This document shows positions 13,364 through 19,436 of a stretch of 21,784 bases of DNA, in pieces. The DNA lies in the IMG/VR virus record IMGVR_UViG_3300048837_000251, positions 1 through 21,784 of that record. One strand, given 5' to 3'. The position numbers and the translations under genes were made by a program. A model generated the notes under the pieces. The model had not been told where the DNA came from. It made no database searches and saw only the letters and a program-made list of their open reading frames with translations. The DNA is from a virus. Numbering within the stretch: position 1 is the stretch's first letter; every line of letters starts with the position of its first letter.

Positions 13364-13770
13364 AAATTCCCTTCTTGATAGTAATAGGTTTGCGGTTGGT
13401 TTCTTCTTGATTCGATAGCACCCAGTACAATTTCTCGCATTTCTAACCGTGGCATACGTTCTATGTAGTTGTGGCATTCGACACAACATAAAGCCACCAG
13501 GGTAATTATTTCTGCACCTTCCAAGTTGTCGCGCTTATCACCATGCGCCCACGTTAAAAAGAATTTATGGTTATGCTTTTCTACCTTAGTAGCGTGTTCG
13601 GGGAAGTCTTGAAGGTATAGCCCGATTTCACAATAGGTAATACCCACCGCCTCGAATGCTGGCTTTAATAACTTCTTGGCCGCTTCCCAGTCGTTCGTTT
13701 TTACACCAGGCTTAATAGTGCGCTTTACCTTCTTCTTTTTACTTACTGGTTTTGGTTGTGGATTAAACAT
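13360..13770 (-). CDS. HNH-like metal-binding protein, possible nuclease
   Basis: A 136-aa protein with a Lys-rich N-terminus (K-K-K-K-V-K-R) and a treble-clef-like core: Cys47, His66 and His68, F-L-T-W-A-H76-G-D-K-R, then L-V-A-L-C95-C96-V-E-C99-H100-N-Y-I-E. The 'A-H-x-x-K-R ... C-x-x-C-H-x-x-I-E' layout is what I know from phage HNH-type proteins, where it forms the metal site and catalytic His. A clear first C-x-x-C pair is missing, so activity is not certain. It may act in recombination with the ERF/YqaJ pair encoded upstream, or in packaging. The ATG is 6 nt after an AATAAA; a weak leaderless promoter is possible. Confidence 0.6.
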   Translation of the reverse strand: MFNPQPKPVSKKKKVKRTIKPGVKTNDWEAAKKLLKPAFEAVGITYCEIGLYLQDFPEHATKVEKHNHKFFLTWAHGDKRDNLEGAEIITLVALCCVECHNYIERMPRLEMREIVLGAIESRRNQPQTYYYQEGNL

Positions 13771-13851
13771 AATTCTTTTATTTGCGGGCTATACTAGACG
13801 ACAACACCGTAAGTACAAGACTTCGAATATCGTCGTACTAGTATTAATGCC

Positions 13852-13920
13852 CTACCAGAACCAACTACCCATTAAGTTTATTAATTCTGGTTTCACTAGT
13901 AAGTCATCTTTACTTGACAT
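13852..13920 (-). CDS. Possible 22-aa peptide gene
   Basis: The ATG at 13918-13920 lies in another frame within the last codons of the RlpA-like gene and reads MSSKDDLLVKPELINLM, ending G-S-W-F-W before TAG. It occupies part of the gap 13771-13895. The same stretch can fold as ACCAGAA...TTCTGGT, a 7-bp stem with a long loop, so it may instead be RNA structure. There is no Shine-Dalgarno. Listed because the reading looks protein-like; weak evidence. The rest of the gap (13771-13851) shows nothing I recognise except weak promoter-like boxes before the HNH-like gene. Confidence 0.3.
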   Translation of the reverse strand: MSSKDDLLVKPELINLMGSWFW

Positions 13921-14510
13921 AAGTTTTTACAATTAATTGCGTCACGGGTTGCGACTGATAGGTCGGCTACTCTGCCGTGCCTAGCGAATCCGCCCGTATC
14001 GGTTACTTTTGCGTATACTTCCTGTCCGTTGCTTAAATTCGTCACCTTCACAATATCATTTAATAACTTGTGCTGTCGTACCATTTCTGGGGTTAGTGCT
14101 AGAGTAAGTTCGCTGTCGTTTAGGCTGTCCCCGTTTGCCATTATCATTTTTTCATTACAACCAAGACAACCAGCCCGACTATAGTAACTTGCTTCGCCTT
14201 CTATTTCTCTAACCTCTGGTTCGCTAGCTTTAACTTCGCTTACTACCATTTTACCGACGTCGGGAATATGGTTAATTTGTGCGCCACGTGTCGCAACTTC
14301 TGGGCTGGCGACTGGTGTATCTGTCGGTACTGGGCTAAGTAGTTCTACTTCTCGTTCTTGAATTACTAACGGCGACTGTACTTTTATTTCGTGATTTACA
14401 GACACCCACTTAGAAGATAGCCATAATAATAAAAGCATTACGATTAGTCTAACTGTGGTACGTAATCGTTTTTCTCTTTTAATTCTTCTTAGTCGGGCAG
14501 ACTTGTACAT
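13896..14510 (-). CDS. Membrane-anchored RlpA-like double-psi beta-barrel protein
   Basis: A 204-aa protein with a basic N-terminus (R-L-R-R-I-K-R-E-K-R), one transmembrane segment (about 20-37, V-R-L-I-V-M-L-L-L-L-W-L), a Pro/Glu/Val-rich linker (40-100) and a C-terminal RlpA-like domain from G-E-A-S-Y-Y (105-110) to D-T-G-G-F-A-R-H-G-R-V-A-D-L-S (171-185). The last motif is the conserved Asp...Arg...(A/I)DLS part of this fold, in which Asp171 and Asp183 match acidic positions of RlpA and related lytic transglycosylases. Cys115/118 and Cys194/198 may form disulfides outside the membrane. Likely role: cutting or binding cell-wall peptidoglycan from outside the membrane, for lysis or entry. 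It lies in the recombination gene block rather than with lysis genes. Ends at TAG. Confidence 0.82.
   Translation of the reverse strand: MYKSARLRRIKREKRLRTTVRLIVMLLLLWLSSKWVSVNHEIKVQSPLVIQEREVELLSPVPTDTPVASPEVATRGAQINHIPDVGKMVVSEVKASEPEVREIEGEASYYSRAGCLGCNEKMIMANGDSLNDSELTLALTPEMVRQHKLLNDIVKVTNLSNGQEVYAKVTDTGGFARHGRVADLSVATRDAINCKNLCQVKMTY
14280..14295. repeat. CACGTG palindrome, site D
   Basis: TGCGCCACGTGTCGCA, identical to site B over all 16 bases, inside the linker region of the RlpA-like gene (A-T-R-G-A-Q). Confidence 0.7.
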
Positions 14511-14515
14511 ATTGA

Positions 14516-15112
14516 TTACGCCTTTTCGACGACCTTTAATATTTCGGCTAACTTATCCTTACCCATCACTAGCCCGCCTTCTATTTTGGTGATCTTGGCG
14601 TCGTTTCTAAGAACCCTAGTAATAATGGTGCTTTTCTTGAAGTTTGGATTAAATAGCACGTAGTCTACCCACTGGCGACCAGTAACCAGCATTTGCATTT
14701 GCATTTGCCAATCATGGGCGGGGTCGATATTGCTGTCGAATATGAATTTAACGAAGTTAGAATCGTCTTTACATTTGATCTCTAGTAAGCCGTCTTCGCC
14801 GACTAAACCGTCTGGGCTACACCCGACCTTTTCGTCTAACTCCACGAATCCTACTTGTGTAACGATTACACCTTTTTCTAGTTCGTATGAGTTGCGGGCC
14901 AGGGCTTCTAGCAAGTTGCCGCGTTCCATATCGGCATTACTGTACTGGTCTTTCATTTGACCAGTCATTACCTCGGCCGCTTTTTTATAGACCAGGGTTT
15001 CTAATCCCTTGCCATTACTAGCGATTGCCTGGGCGTCGCTGGCTGTGAACTTGCCTAATCGAACCTGTAACCATTCGGGCGTACCCTGTTTTAATTCGTT
15101 ATAGATTTTCAT
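14516..15112 (-). CDS. YqaJ-family (lambda-type) recombination exonuclease
   Basis: A 198-aa PD-(D/E)XK nuclease. Family features in order: G-T-P-E-W-L-Q-V-R-L-G-K-F-T-A-S (9-25, the conserved 'W-x-x-x-R-x-x-x-x-T-A-S' entry), M-E-R-G-N-L-L-E-A-L-A-R (62-73), C-S-P-D-G-L (98-103, Asp101), E-I-K-C-K (111-115, Glu111 and Lys113) and D-W-Q-M-Q-M-Q-M (134-141). These are the metal and catalytic residues of the lambda exonuclease/YqaJ fold. The enzyme would resect dsDNA 5' ends to give ssDNA for the annealing protein encoded just upstream. Its ATG overlaps the annealing protein's stop (ATGA) behind AAGGA, a coupled two-gene recombination system. Confidence 0.93.
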   Translation of the reverse strand: MKIYNELKQGTPEWLQVRLGKFTASDAQAIASNGKGLETLVYKKAAEVMTGQMKDQYSNADMERGNLLEALARNSYELEKGVIVTQVGFVELDEKVGCSPDGLVGEDGLLEIKCKDDSNFVKFIFDSNIDPAHDWQMQMQMLVTGRQWVDYVLFNPNFKKSTIITRVLRNDAKITKIEGGLVMGKDKLAEILKVVEKA

Positions 15113-15867
15113 TGTGTTTTTTCCTTAGTCAATTCGTCTTTTTTAGTAGTGTAGTGCTTTAACAATGCCTGATTTTTGTTAAAACCTTTTCGCTGTCTGA
15201 TTGATTGGCAGATGGTATTAAGCTGTTCTAACTCGGTAGCTTCTTTAATTGCGTCGAGGTCGCGGGGGTCTAATTCTTCTTCTGGTTTTATTTCTGGGGT
15301 GGTCTTTTTACCCTGGCTATCGACGGTATCTTTAACACTTATTTCGTATGCAATTTCGAATAATGCACGTCGCATATAGGTAGTAGTACCCTTTAGAATC
15401 TGTATTTTTTGGGCGTCTTCCATTTCGTAGCCCTGTACTGGTAGCGTCCACTCTAGTACTTCTTCTGGTTTGTCGGCGTTGGTAATTTTTAACACGGCTT
15501 CGCTATCGTCCATATTAAAATGTGTGAATAATCCGTATTCTGAATTAAGTTTATTTATTTGGGGCAAGTAGTCGGGAAGCTCTAAGTAACTGAATCCCTT
15601 GTCTTCGTTTCGACTGCTTCGCTGTATATCTAGCTCGGCTACTTCTTTACGAATGGTTTGTAGTTTTTGGTAGATGTTCATGTTCCTAACTTCTGCCTCT
15701 GGCTTTATTTGTTGAATTTCTTTAACCATTTTTTTAGCCTTTGGCACTATTTTTAGGTGGGGTTTTGGCAGTTTGTCGAATGTCCCGACTTGTTGGTATA
15801 CTTCGGCGTCTTCTTCGTGGCTTTCCACTTCTTTACTTTGTTTGGTTGGTCTGTTGTATTTTCCCAT
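15109..15867 (-). CDS. ERF-family single-strand annealing protein
   Basis: A 252-aa recombinase. The core (about 64-200) has the ERF pattern: N-I-Y-Q-K-L-Q-T-I-R-K-E-V at the start, F-S-Y-L-E-L-P-D-Y-L-P-Q-I-N near 91, and later Q-K-I-Q-I-L-K-G-T-T-T-Y-M-R-R-A-L-F-E (the conserved 'G-s-x-x-T-Y-x-x-R-y-x-L' block). The N-terminal 60 residues are Lys/Glu-rich and not part of the usual core, but the start is supported by the promoter placed 8 nt before this ATG. ERF proteins bind and anneal complementary ssDNA; with the YqaJ nuclease it makes a complete lambda Red-like pair. Expressed from shared-operator promoter 3 on a leaderless or nearly leaderless mRNA. Confidence 0.9.
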   Translation of the reverse strand: MGKYNRPTKQSKEVESHEEDAEVYQQVGTFDKLPKPHLKIVPKAKKMVKEIQQIKPEAEVRNMNIYQKLQTIRKEVAELDIQRSSRNEDKGFSYLELPDYLPQINKLNSEYGLFTHFNMDDSEAVLKITNADKPEEVLEWTLPVQGYEMEDAQKIQILKGTTTYMRRALFEIAYEISVKDTVDSQGKKTTPEIKPEEELDPRDLDAIKEATELEQLNTICQSIRQRKGFNKNQALLKHYTTKKDELTKEKTQ

Positions 15868-15875
15868 ATGTTTTT

Positions 15876-15909
15876 ATATTAGTTTATATAACCCACCGTG
15901 TCAAGGGGG
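15876..15909 (-). promoter_or_regulatory. Shared-operator promoter 3, before the recombination genes
   Basis: On the minus strand TTGACA (complement of 15899-15904, perfect), a 17-bp spacer and TAATAT (complement of 15876-15881), then 8 nt to the ATG at 15867. The upstream arm is CCCCC instead of CCCAC, so the inverted repeat is imperfect here, while TTGACACGGTGGGT is fully conserved. Confidence 0.82.
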
Positions 15910-15912
15910 TAA

Positions 15913-16014
15913 TTACCAGAGGTGGGCTAAATTTAGTATATCTGCTTGAAAGAGAAATAATATTACAAAAAATGATAAACCGATTAACCATAGTAGTAAT
16001 TGAGTTATCCCCAT
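15913..16014 (-). CDS. Possible 33-aa membrane peptide
   Basis: The ATG at 16012-16014 opens a 33-codon frame beginning MGITQLLLWLIGLSFFVILF and ending D-I-L-N-L-A-H-L-W. Residues 4-23 are strongly hydrophobic, a single membrane helix. It fills most of the otherwise empty 206-nt stretch 15868-16074 between a hairpin and shared-operator promoter 3. There is no Shine-Dalgarno. Small membrane peptides are common in this phage (54, 51 and 48 aa elsewhere), which makes it plausible. Confidence 0.45.
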   Translation of the reverse strand: MGITQLLLWLIGLSFFVILFLFQADILNLAHLW

Positions 16015-16043
16015 ATGTGTAGAACTTGTGTATAAACTTGCTT

Positions 16044-16067
16044 CTACCGCCAAGTAATTAGCGGTAG
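16044..16067 (-). other. Hairpin after the 117-aa gene, weak terminator candidate
   Basis: CTACCGC and GCGGTAG form a 7-bp stem with a 10-nt loop, 7 nt past the stop codon of the gene at 16075-16428. On the minus strand it is followed by AAGCAAGTTTATAC, with no clear U-run, so it may be a Rho-type, processing or pausing site rather than an intrinsic terminator. Confidence 0.35.
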
Positions 16068-16074
16068 TGGTAAA

Positions 16075-16428
16075 TTAATAACCTAGTTCTTTTAAGACCT
16101 GCTGGCGTTGGCTCGCTAGCGCCTCTATTTCGGTGTTTTTCTTAGGTATCTGCTCTGCTACTGCTTCCAGTGTACCTAGATCGTTATTAGATATTGCATA
16201 GTAACCAGCGCTACACAATTCCATAGATTCACCAGCTACGATAAAACCTTTATCGTCGATCTCTTTCAATCTGCGCCACGTGTCGCCGTTTTTCTCAACT
16301 TCGACAATCGTTTCGACTGGCACTTCTTTAATAACTTCCTTTTCGACTACTTGGGTTTTACCCGAAGCGCCGAAGCCAATACCGACCAATAGGATTACTG
16401 CGCCTATTCCGATTTGTTTAAGTGTCAT
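16075..16428 (-). CDS. Small membrane-anchored protein, 117 aa
   Basis: The N-terminus (5-22, Q-I-G-I-G-A-V-I-L-L-V-G-I-G-F-G) is one membrane helix or uncleaved signal. It is followed by a repetitive acidic/basic strand Q-V-V-E-K-E-V-I-K-E-V-P-V-E-T-I-V-E-V-E-K, a pattern often seen in phage membrane-proximal or spanin-like proteins. The C-terminal half is helical. Spanin-type function is only a guess; no lipobox Cys follows the helix. AAAGGGG lies just before the overlapping ATG, so it is coupled to the 113-aa gene. One CACGTG palindrome lies inside it (codons for D-T-W-R-R), in a different frame from the other sites. Confidence 0.6.
   Translation of the reverse strand: MTLKQIGIGAVILLVGIGFGASGKTQVVEKEVIKEVPVETIVEVEKNGDTWRRLKEIDDKGFIVAGESMELCSAGYYAISNNDLGTLEAVAEQIPKKNTEIEALASQRQQVLKELGY
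16272..16286. repeat. CACGTG palindrome, site E
   Basis: TGCGCCACGTGTCGC, 15 bases identical to sites B and D, here read in a different frame (D-T-W-R-R instead of T-R-G-A). The frame change argues that the DNA sequence, not the peptide, is conserved. Confidence 0.7.
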
Positions 16429-16766
16429 AAATCCCCTTTCGTGGGTTTTTTAATTGTTAGATACTTACTAAACGTCATTATCATATCTACCACCTGGGCG
16501 CTTGCCATGCCCCGAAACATCATAATAGCTTGACTCTGGTTTCGGTGTGACTCTGCCATACAGTCGGCCATTGTCTGCCAGGGAATCAATTTACTAAGTT
16601 TTCTGTTTTCCCTCGATACCTGTACGATGGTTTTATTAAAAAAGTACGCTTCTTTTTCCCATTGTGTCGCGGCGTAACTTCGCTTCCAGCCCGTAGTAAG
16701 CCCTAACCATGTCGTAGGTTCAAATAAAGGAATTGTTTTATAGATAATTTCTGGTGTATTTTTCAT
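16425..16766 (-). CDS. Hypothetical protein, 113 aa
   Basis: Not recognised. Trp/Tyr-rich N-terminal half (T-T-W-L-G-L-T-T-G-W-K-R-S-Y) and a Met-rich helical C-terminal half (M-F-R-G-M-A-S-A-Q-V-V-D-M-I-M). No signal peptide or metal motif. It ends by overlapping the start of the membrane-anchored 117-aa protein, and begins 3 nt after the zinc-ribbon gene, so it is part of one operon. Confidence 0.6.
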   Translation of the reverse strand: MKNTPEIIYKTIPLFEPTTWLGLTTGWKRSYAATQWEKEAYFFNKTIVQVSRENRKLSKLIPWQTMADCMAESHRNQSQAIMMFRGMASAQVVDMIMTFSKYLTIKKPTKGDL

Positions 16767-16769
16767 ATA

Positions 16770-17204
16770 TTAGGTACTCGCTAACTGCGTCGCTAAAAAG
16801 CTAAACATATCTTGATAGCTACCGCGCTTATTACTTTTAAGATCATGGTATCGACGGTTCACTACGTACAAGTCAATCGTCCCATTAATCCGCCATTGAT
16901 ACTCTGTTAGGTACTTTACTGTATATTTTTCTTCTATTCTTTTTTTCATGTCCTGCCAGAACCTAGCTTCTTTTTCTGCTTTTCTGGCGTCGTTAGTGGC
17001 TTGTGCCTTTTGTCGCTTTGACTCTTTAGCCATTTCGATAGCGGCGCATTCGTCGCATAAATTAATAACTTCGTCGTCACCTCTGAACCAGCTAACTTCC
17101 CAGGTAAAAGTAAACCCAGGCTTAAACTTTTTACACTCCGAACATAATTTATCGGTCTTGTACTTTTTCTTTTCTGCTAGATATGGGTATTTTTTATTAC
17201 TCAT
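16770..17204 (-). CDS. Zinc-ribbon protein, 144 aa, function unknown
   Basis: The ATG at 17202-17204 is chosen because it overlaps the upstream stop (ATGA); an in-frame ATG 30 nt further up would lie deeper in that gene. A four-Cys zinc site is visible: C21-S-E-C24 and C50-D-E-C53, separated by a Trp/Phe-rich hairpin. Then come a strongly charged helix (about 54-95, A-K-E-S-K-R-Q-K-A-Q) and a C-terminal part with Y-Q-W-R-I-N-G-T-I-D-L-Y-V-V-N-R-R-Y, which resembles the strand layout of small RNase H-like or nuclease-type folds but has no motif I can name. It probably binds nucleic acid or protein. Confidence 0.6.
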   Translation of the reverse strand: MSNKKYPYLAEKKKYKTDKLCSECKKFKPGFTFTWEVSWFRGDDEVINLCDECAAIEMAKESKRQKAQATNDARKAEKEARFWQDMKKRIEEKYTVKYLTEYQWRINGTIDLYVVNRRYHDLKSNKRGSYQDMFSFLATQLAST

Positions 17205-17467
17205 GTTTTGATAGTTTCGTAATCTACTAAGCAACTTAAAATATATAAAACTTTGTCTAGCCGTTCTTCTTCGAACCTAAGGTAATTAACCTTGCCAGGT
17301 GCGGGCATAATCCTAAGCGGCGAATTGTTATTTAATAGCACGTTGTTAATGTCTGTAATGATTTGGGCTATTTCAATGTTTCGGTAAATGGTTGGGTTAA
17401 TTACTAACCCCGCCACCTGTGCCATATGTGCGCCCGACGTTACAAATTCTTCTAGTGTTAATTTCAT
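17201..17467 (-). CDS. Hypothetical protein, 88 aa
   Basis: Not recognised. Mixed helix with a central Asn-rich turn (V-L-L-N-N-N-S-P-L-R-I) and a C-terminal helix (L-D-K-V-L-Y-I-L-S-C-L-V-D-Y). Its ATG follows the preceding stop by one base (TAA-T-ATG). Confidence 0.55.
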   Translation of the reverse strand: MKLTLEEFVTSGAHMAQVAGLVINPTIYRNIEIAQIITDINNVLLNNNSPLRIMPAPGKVNYLRFEEERLDKVLYILSCLVDYETIKT

Positions 17468-17468
17468 A

Positions 17469-17729
17469 TTACTTTTTCTCTTTTAATTTTCTGTACTCCA
17501 TCTCGGCTAAATATTTACTTGTTTCGATACCAACTATTAAAATTTCCATGTCATTTGACACCTTACTAAACGCTTTTAGTTCTTGTATTAAATCGTCTAC
17601 GCTTAGAAAAAGTACGCCGTCTTCGCTCATATAACACCTAGACCGCGGCGCTGTTTTAATCATGTCGTCAATTTCTCTAACTATTTGTGGGTTTAATATA
17701 TAACCCTGTGGCTGTTTTTTGCTTTTCAT
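17469..17729 (-). CDS. Hypothetical protein, 86 aa
   Basis: Not recognised. Basic N-terminus (M-K-S-K-K-Q-P-Q-G-Y), a short strand pair around G-V-L-F-L-S-V-D-D-L-I, and a helical basic C-terminus (E-M-E-Y-R-K-L-K-E-K-K). Tight TAA-T-ATG junction with the gene before it. Confidence 0.55.
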   Translation of the reverse strand: MKSKKQPQGYILNPQIVREIDDMIKTAPRSRCYMSEDGVLFLSVDDLIQELKAFSKVSNDMEILIVGIETSKYLAEMEYRKLKEKK

Positions 17730-17730
17730 A

Positions 17731-18024
17731 TTATTTAACCATCTGATCTAGTACGTAATCTATGTCGAGTACTACGGCCTTGGGTTTTCTTGTAATAAAT
17801 GTGCCTTCGGTATTTTTATAGCTTTGCCCTATCCAGTCTATGATTTCTTGACTGTTTTTAGGTAGCTTATTCACCTTCGCAAATTTAGCGAATAGCGTTA
17901 AAAGCGTTTTACAGTCTTGGTCGAACTTGGCTTTTTGCTCAGTTATTTGTGGTTTGCCGAAGAAGCCTTTAGGTTCGTATACCGTTATTGTTTTTTCCCG
18001 TAGTTTAATTACTTTGCTTGTCAT
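17731..18024 (-). CDS. Hypothetical protein, 97 aa
   Basis: Not recognised. N-terminal strands (V-I-K-L-R-E-K-T-I-T-V-Y-E-P-K-G-F-F-G-K-P-Q), then helices (K-T-L-L-T-L-F-A-K-F-A-K, Q-E-I-I-D-W-I-G-Q-S-Y). GAGGCG about 8 nt before its ATG is a fair Shine-Dalgarno. Part of the same run of small genes. Confidence 0.55.
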   Translation of the reverse strand: MTSKVIKLREKTITVYEPKGFFGKPQITEQKAKFDQDCKTLLTLFAKFAKVNKLPKNSQEIIDWIGQSYKNTEGTFITRKPKAVVLDIDYVLDQMVK

Positions 18025-18026
18025 AG

Positions 18027-18260
18027 TTACGCCTCGTTTTTAACCTTAATTTCTTTTACTAGGTCAATTAACATCTGTGCAAACGAATAGTAGCCCGATA
18101 AATGAACCTTGCCGTATGAACACCACCAGTAATCGTCCTGCCCGCTTTTCGGGTCGTTCTTGCCTATTGTTAATTCACCATCGCCGCTTTTAGGGCTTTG
18201 GTTTACTCCGTCTAAAAAGTCGATTGCTTTAGATAGTTCTTGTGCTTGCTCTATTGTCAT
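18027..18260 (-). CDS. Hypothetical protein, 77 aa
   Basis: Not recognised. Helical ends flank a central part rich in Gly, Asp, Ser and aromatics (K-S-G-Q-D-D-Y-W-W-C-S-Y-G-K-V-H-L-S-G-Y-Y). It follows the 74-aa gene by one base and has no Shine-Dalgarno. Confidence 0.55.
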   Translation of the reverse strand: MTIEQAQELSKAIDFLDGVNQSPKSGDGELTIGKNDPKSGQDDYWWCSYGKVHLSGYYSFAQMLIDLVKEIKVKNEA

Positions 18261-18261
18261 A

Positions 18262-18486
18262 TTATTTATTTTCTTCTGGTTCGGTTTTTATTGTGTACGG
18301 CATACCTATAAAAATAGTGCGCTTGCCGTTTGTGTACTCAATCACTACTTTTTCTATACCTTCGGTTACTCCCGCGTGAATGCGGGCTACGTCTGGCAGT
18401 CCCAAGACGTTAAATATTGCTGGCTGGTTGCCTGGCTGAAATACGACTACTTGTATAATTTTTTGTAGGTCTTTTTCGTTTGCCAT
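18262..18486 (-). CDS. Hypothetical protein, 74 aa
   Basis: Not recognised. A compact beta-rich sequence with Q-V-V-V-F-Q-P-G-N-Q-P-A-I-F-N-V and V-I-E-Y-T-N-G-K-R-T-I-F-I-G-M-P, like a small barrel or hairpin protein. The start follows the 164-aa gene's stop by one base; GAAGGG from that gene's last codons lies at a usable distance. Confidence 0.55.
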   Translation of the reverse strand: MANEKDLQKIIQVVVFQPGNQPAIFNVLGLPDVARIHAGVTEGIEKVVIEYTNGKRTIFIGMPYTIKTEPEENK

Positions 18487-18487
18487 A

Positions 18488-18982
18488 TTAGCCCTTCATC
18501 AATTCATCATAATTAAATTTATTGCCTAATGCTTCGTGGATTGTGACGTCTACCCCTGTTAGTCCGTAGGATTTAGAGTTAAATACTTTGGCGTGTGATC
18601 GTACCGTAATTTCACCTTCTACAAACTCCCGACCTAATTCGGTTAGCTTCCAGTATCCAGCGCGATTACTTCCGTCGTCGCGTTGCTCTGGCTTTTCTTC
18701 TAGTAAGTCCCAGTATCTAAGTTTCGCGTTATCGCCGCTTTTAACTGGGAAGGGAATATCTAAGGTGTTTAGGTAGTCGTTCATGTGTACCCATTCTTGA
18801 TCTGGGTTAGCTTCAAAATATCGGTATAGCAGAATTAGCGCGTACGCCATGCTTGAAGTAATCTTACGCTTGTAGAGTTTGACGAACTGGGTGCAACATG
18901 GACACTCTATACCCTCGTTCCATTCGGCGCGTAAAACGTCTTTAGCTTCTTTTAGGGTTGCGGTGCTGGGTAGTGTTGTCAT
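18488..18982 (-). CDS. Conserved phage protein with CPCC site and winged-helix-like region
   Basis: A 164-aa protein of a type I recognise from many phages and mobile elements but cannot name. There is an N-terminal C-P-C-C-T-Q-F-V-K-L-Y-K-R-K (27-40) and a helix S-S-M-A-Y-A-L-I-L-L-Y-R-Y-F. A region A-K-L-R-Y-W-D-L-L-E ... R-A-G-Y-W-K-L-T-E-L-G-R-E-F-V (86-121) looks like a winged helix-turn-helix, and the end is I-H-E-A-L-G-N-K-F-N-Y-D-E-L-M. The Cys cluster may bind zinc. DNA binding is likely by inference. AGAGGAAAT precedes its ATG, which overlaps the previous gene's stop. Confidence 0.65.
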   Translation of the reverse strand: MTTLPSTATLKEAKDVLRAEWNEGIECPCCTQFVKLYKRKITSSMAYALILLYRYFEANPDQEWVHMNDYLNTLDIPFPVKSGDNAKLRYWDLLEEKPEQRDDGSNRAGYWKLTELGREFVEGEITVRSHAKVFNSKSYGLTGVDVTIHEALGNKFNYDELMKG

Positions 18983-19194
18983 AAATCTATTTCCTCTGTA
19001 ATGTACATTTCCCCGCTAATCATTATTAATTTTTTTGATTTTTTATCTTCTAGCGCAATATCTACATAAACCCTATTACCTATAACAAATTTTCTTAAAA
19101 GTTTAGTTATTTCGTGCGTTGCCTCGCCCAGTTCTTTTTTTGATCTGTCGCAAGTAACTATTATGTGGTTTTTTTCTATCGTCTTAGTTATCAT
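18979..19194 (-). CDS. Hypothetical protein, 71 aa
   Basis: Not recognised. Alternating strands and helix: I-E-K-N-H-I-I-V-T-C-D, then A-T-H-E-I-T-K-L-L-R-K-F, V-Y-V-D-I-A-L-E-D and L-I-M-I-S-G-E-M-Y-I. Basic and compact. It begins 2 nt after the 77-aa gene. Confidence 0.55.
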   Translation of the reverse strand: MITKTIEKNHIIVTCDRSKKELGEATHEITKLLRKFVIGNRVYVDIALEDKKSKKLIMISGEMYITEEIDL

Positions 19195-19196
19195 TT

Positions 19197-19430
19197 TTAT
19201 TTTTCCCAGTCTGGGTTATTTTCCATTTCGGTAGTGACTTCGCTTTTTACATTTGGCGACAATGCCATCATCAAGGCTAGGCAGGTTGCTAATACCGATT
19301 GTGTTCTACTAATATCTGTTTTTATGTCTATCTCTATTTTAATTTTTGTTTCTTTCGAAACGCCAGCACCCCGCTTGTTCTTAATCATTTCTAAGGCTTC
19401 TGGTATTGTGTAGGTTTTTAGTTTCTTCAT
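19197..19430 (-). CDS. Hypothetical protein, 77 aa, first gene of a small-gene operon
   Basis: Not recognised. Basic N-terminus, I-K-I-E-I-D-I-K-T-D-I strand and a Leu/Met-rich helix (V-L-A-T-C-L-A-L-M-M-A-L), which could be a short membrane-active or packing helix. It is the first gene after shared-operator promoter 1, whose -10 box ends 6 nt before this ATG, so its mRNA should be leaderless. It heads the run of small genes down to 16075. Confidence 0.62.
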   Translation of the reverse strand: MKKLKTYTIPEALEMIKNKRGAGVSKETKIKIEIDIKTDISRTQSVLATCLALMMALSPNVKSEVTTEMENNPDWEK

Positions 19431-19436
19431 AATTTA

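Noticed and set aside
13363-13489. Longer N-terminus for the 48-aa membrane protein (ATG at 13489)
   Set aside because: It overlaps the HNH-like gene by 130 nt out of frame; the ATG at 13363 has a stop/start overlap and a purine block.
17204-17234. Longer N-terminus for the zinc-ribbon protein (ATG at 17234)
   Set aside because: It would lie deeper in the upstream gene, while the ATG at 17204 forms the usual ATGA stop/start overlap.
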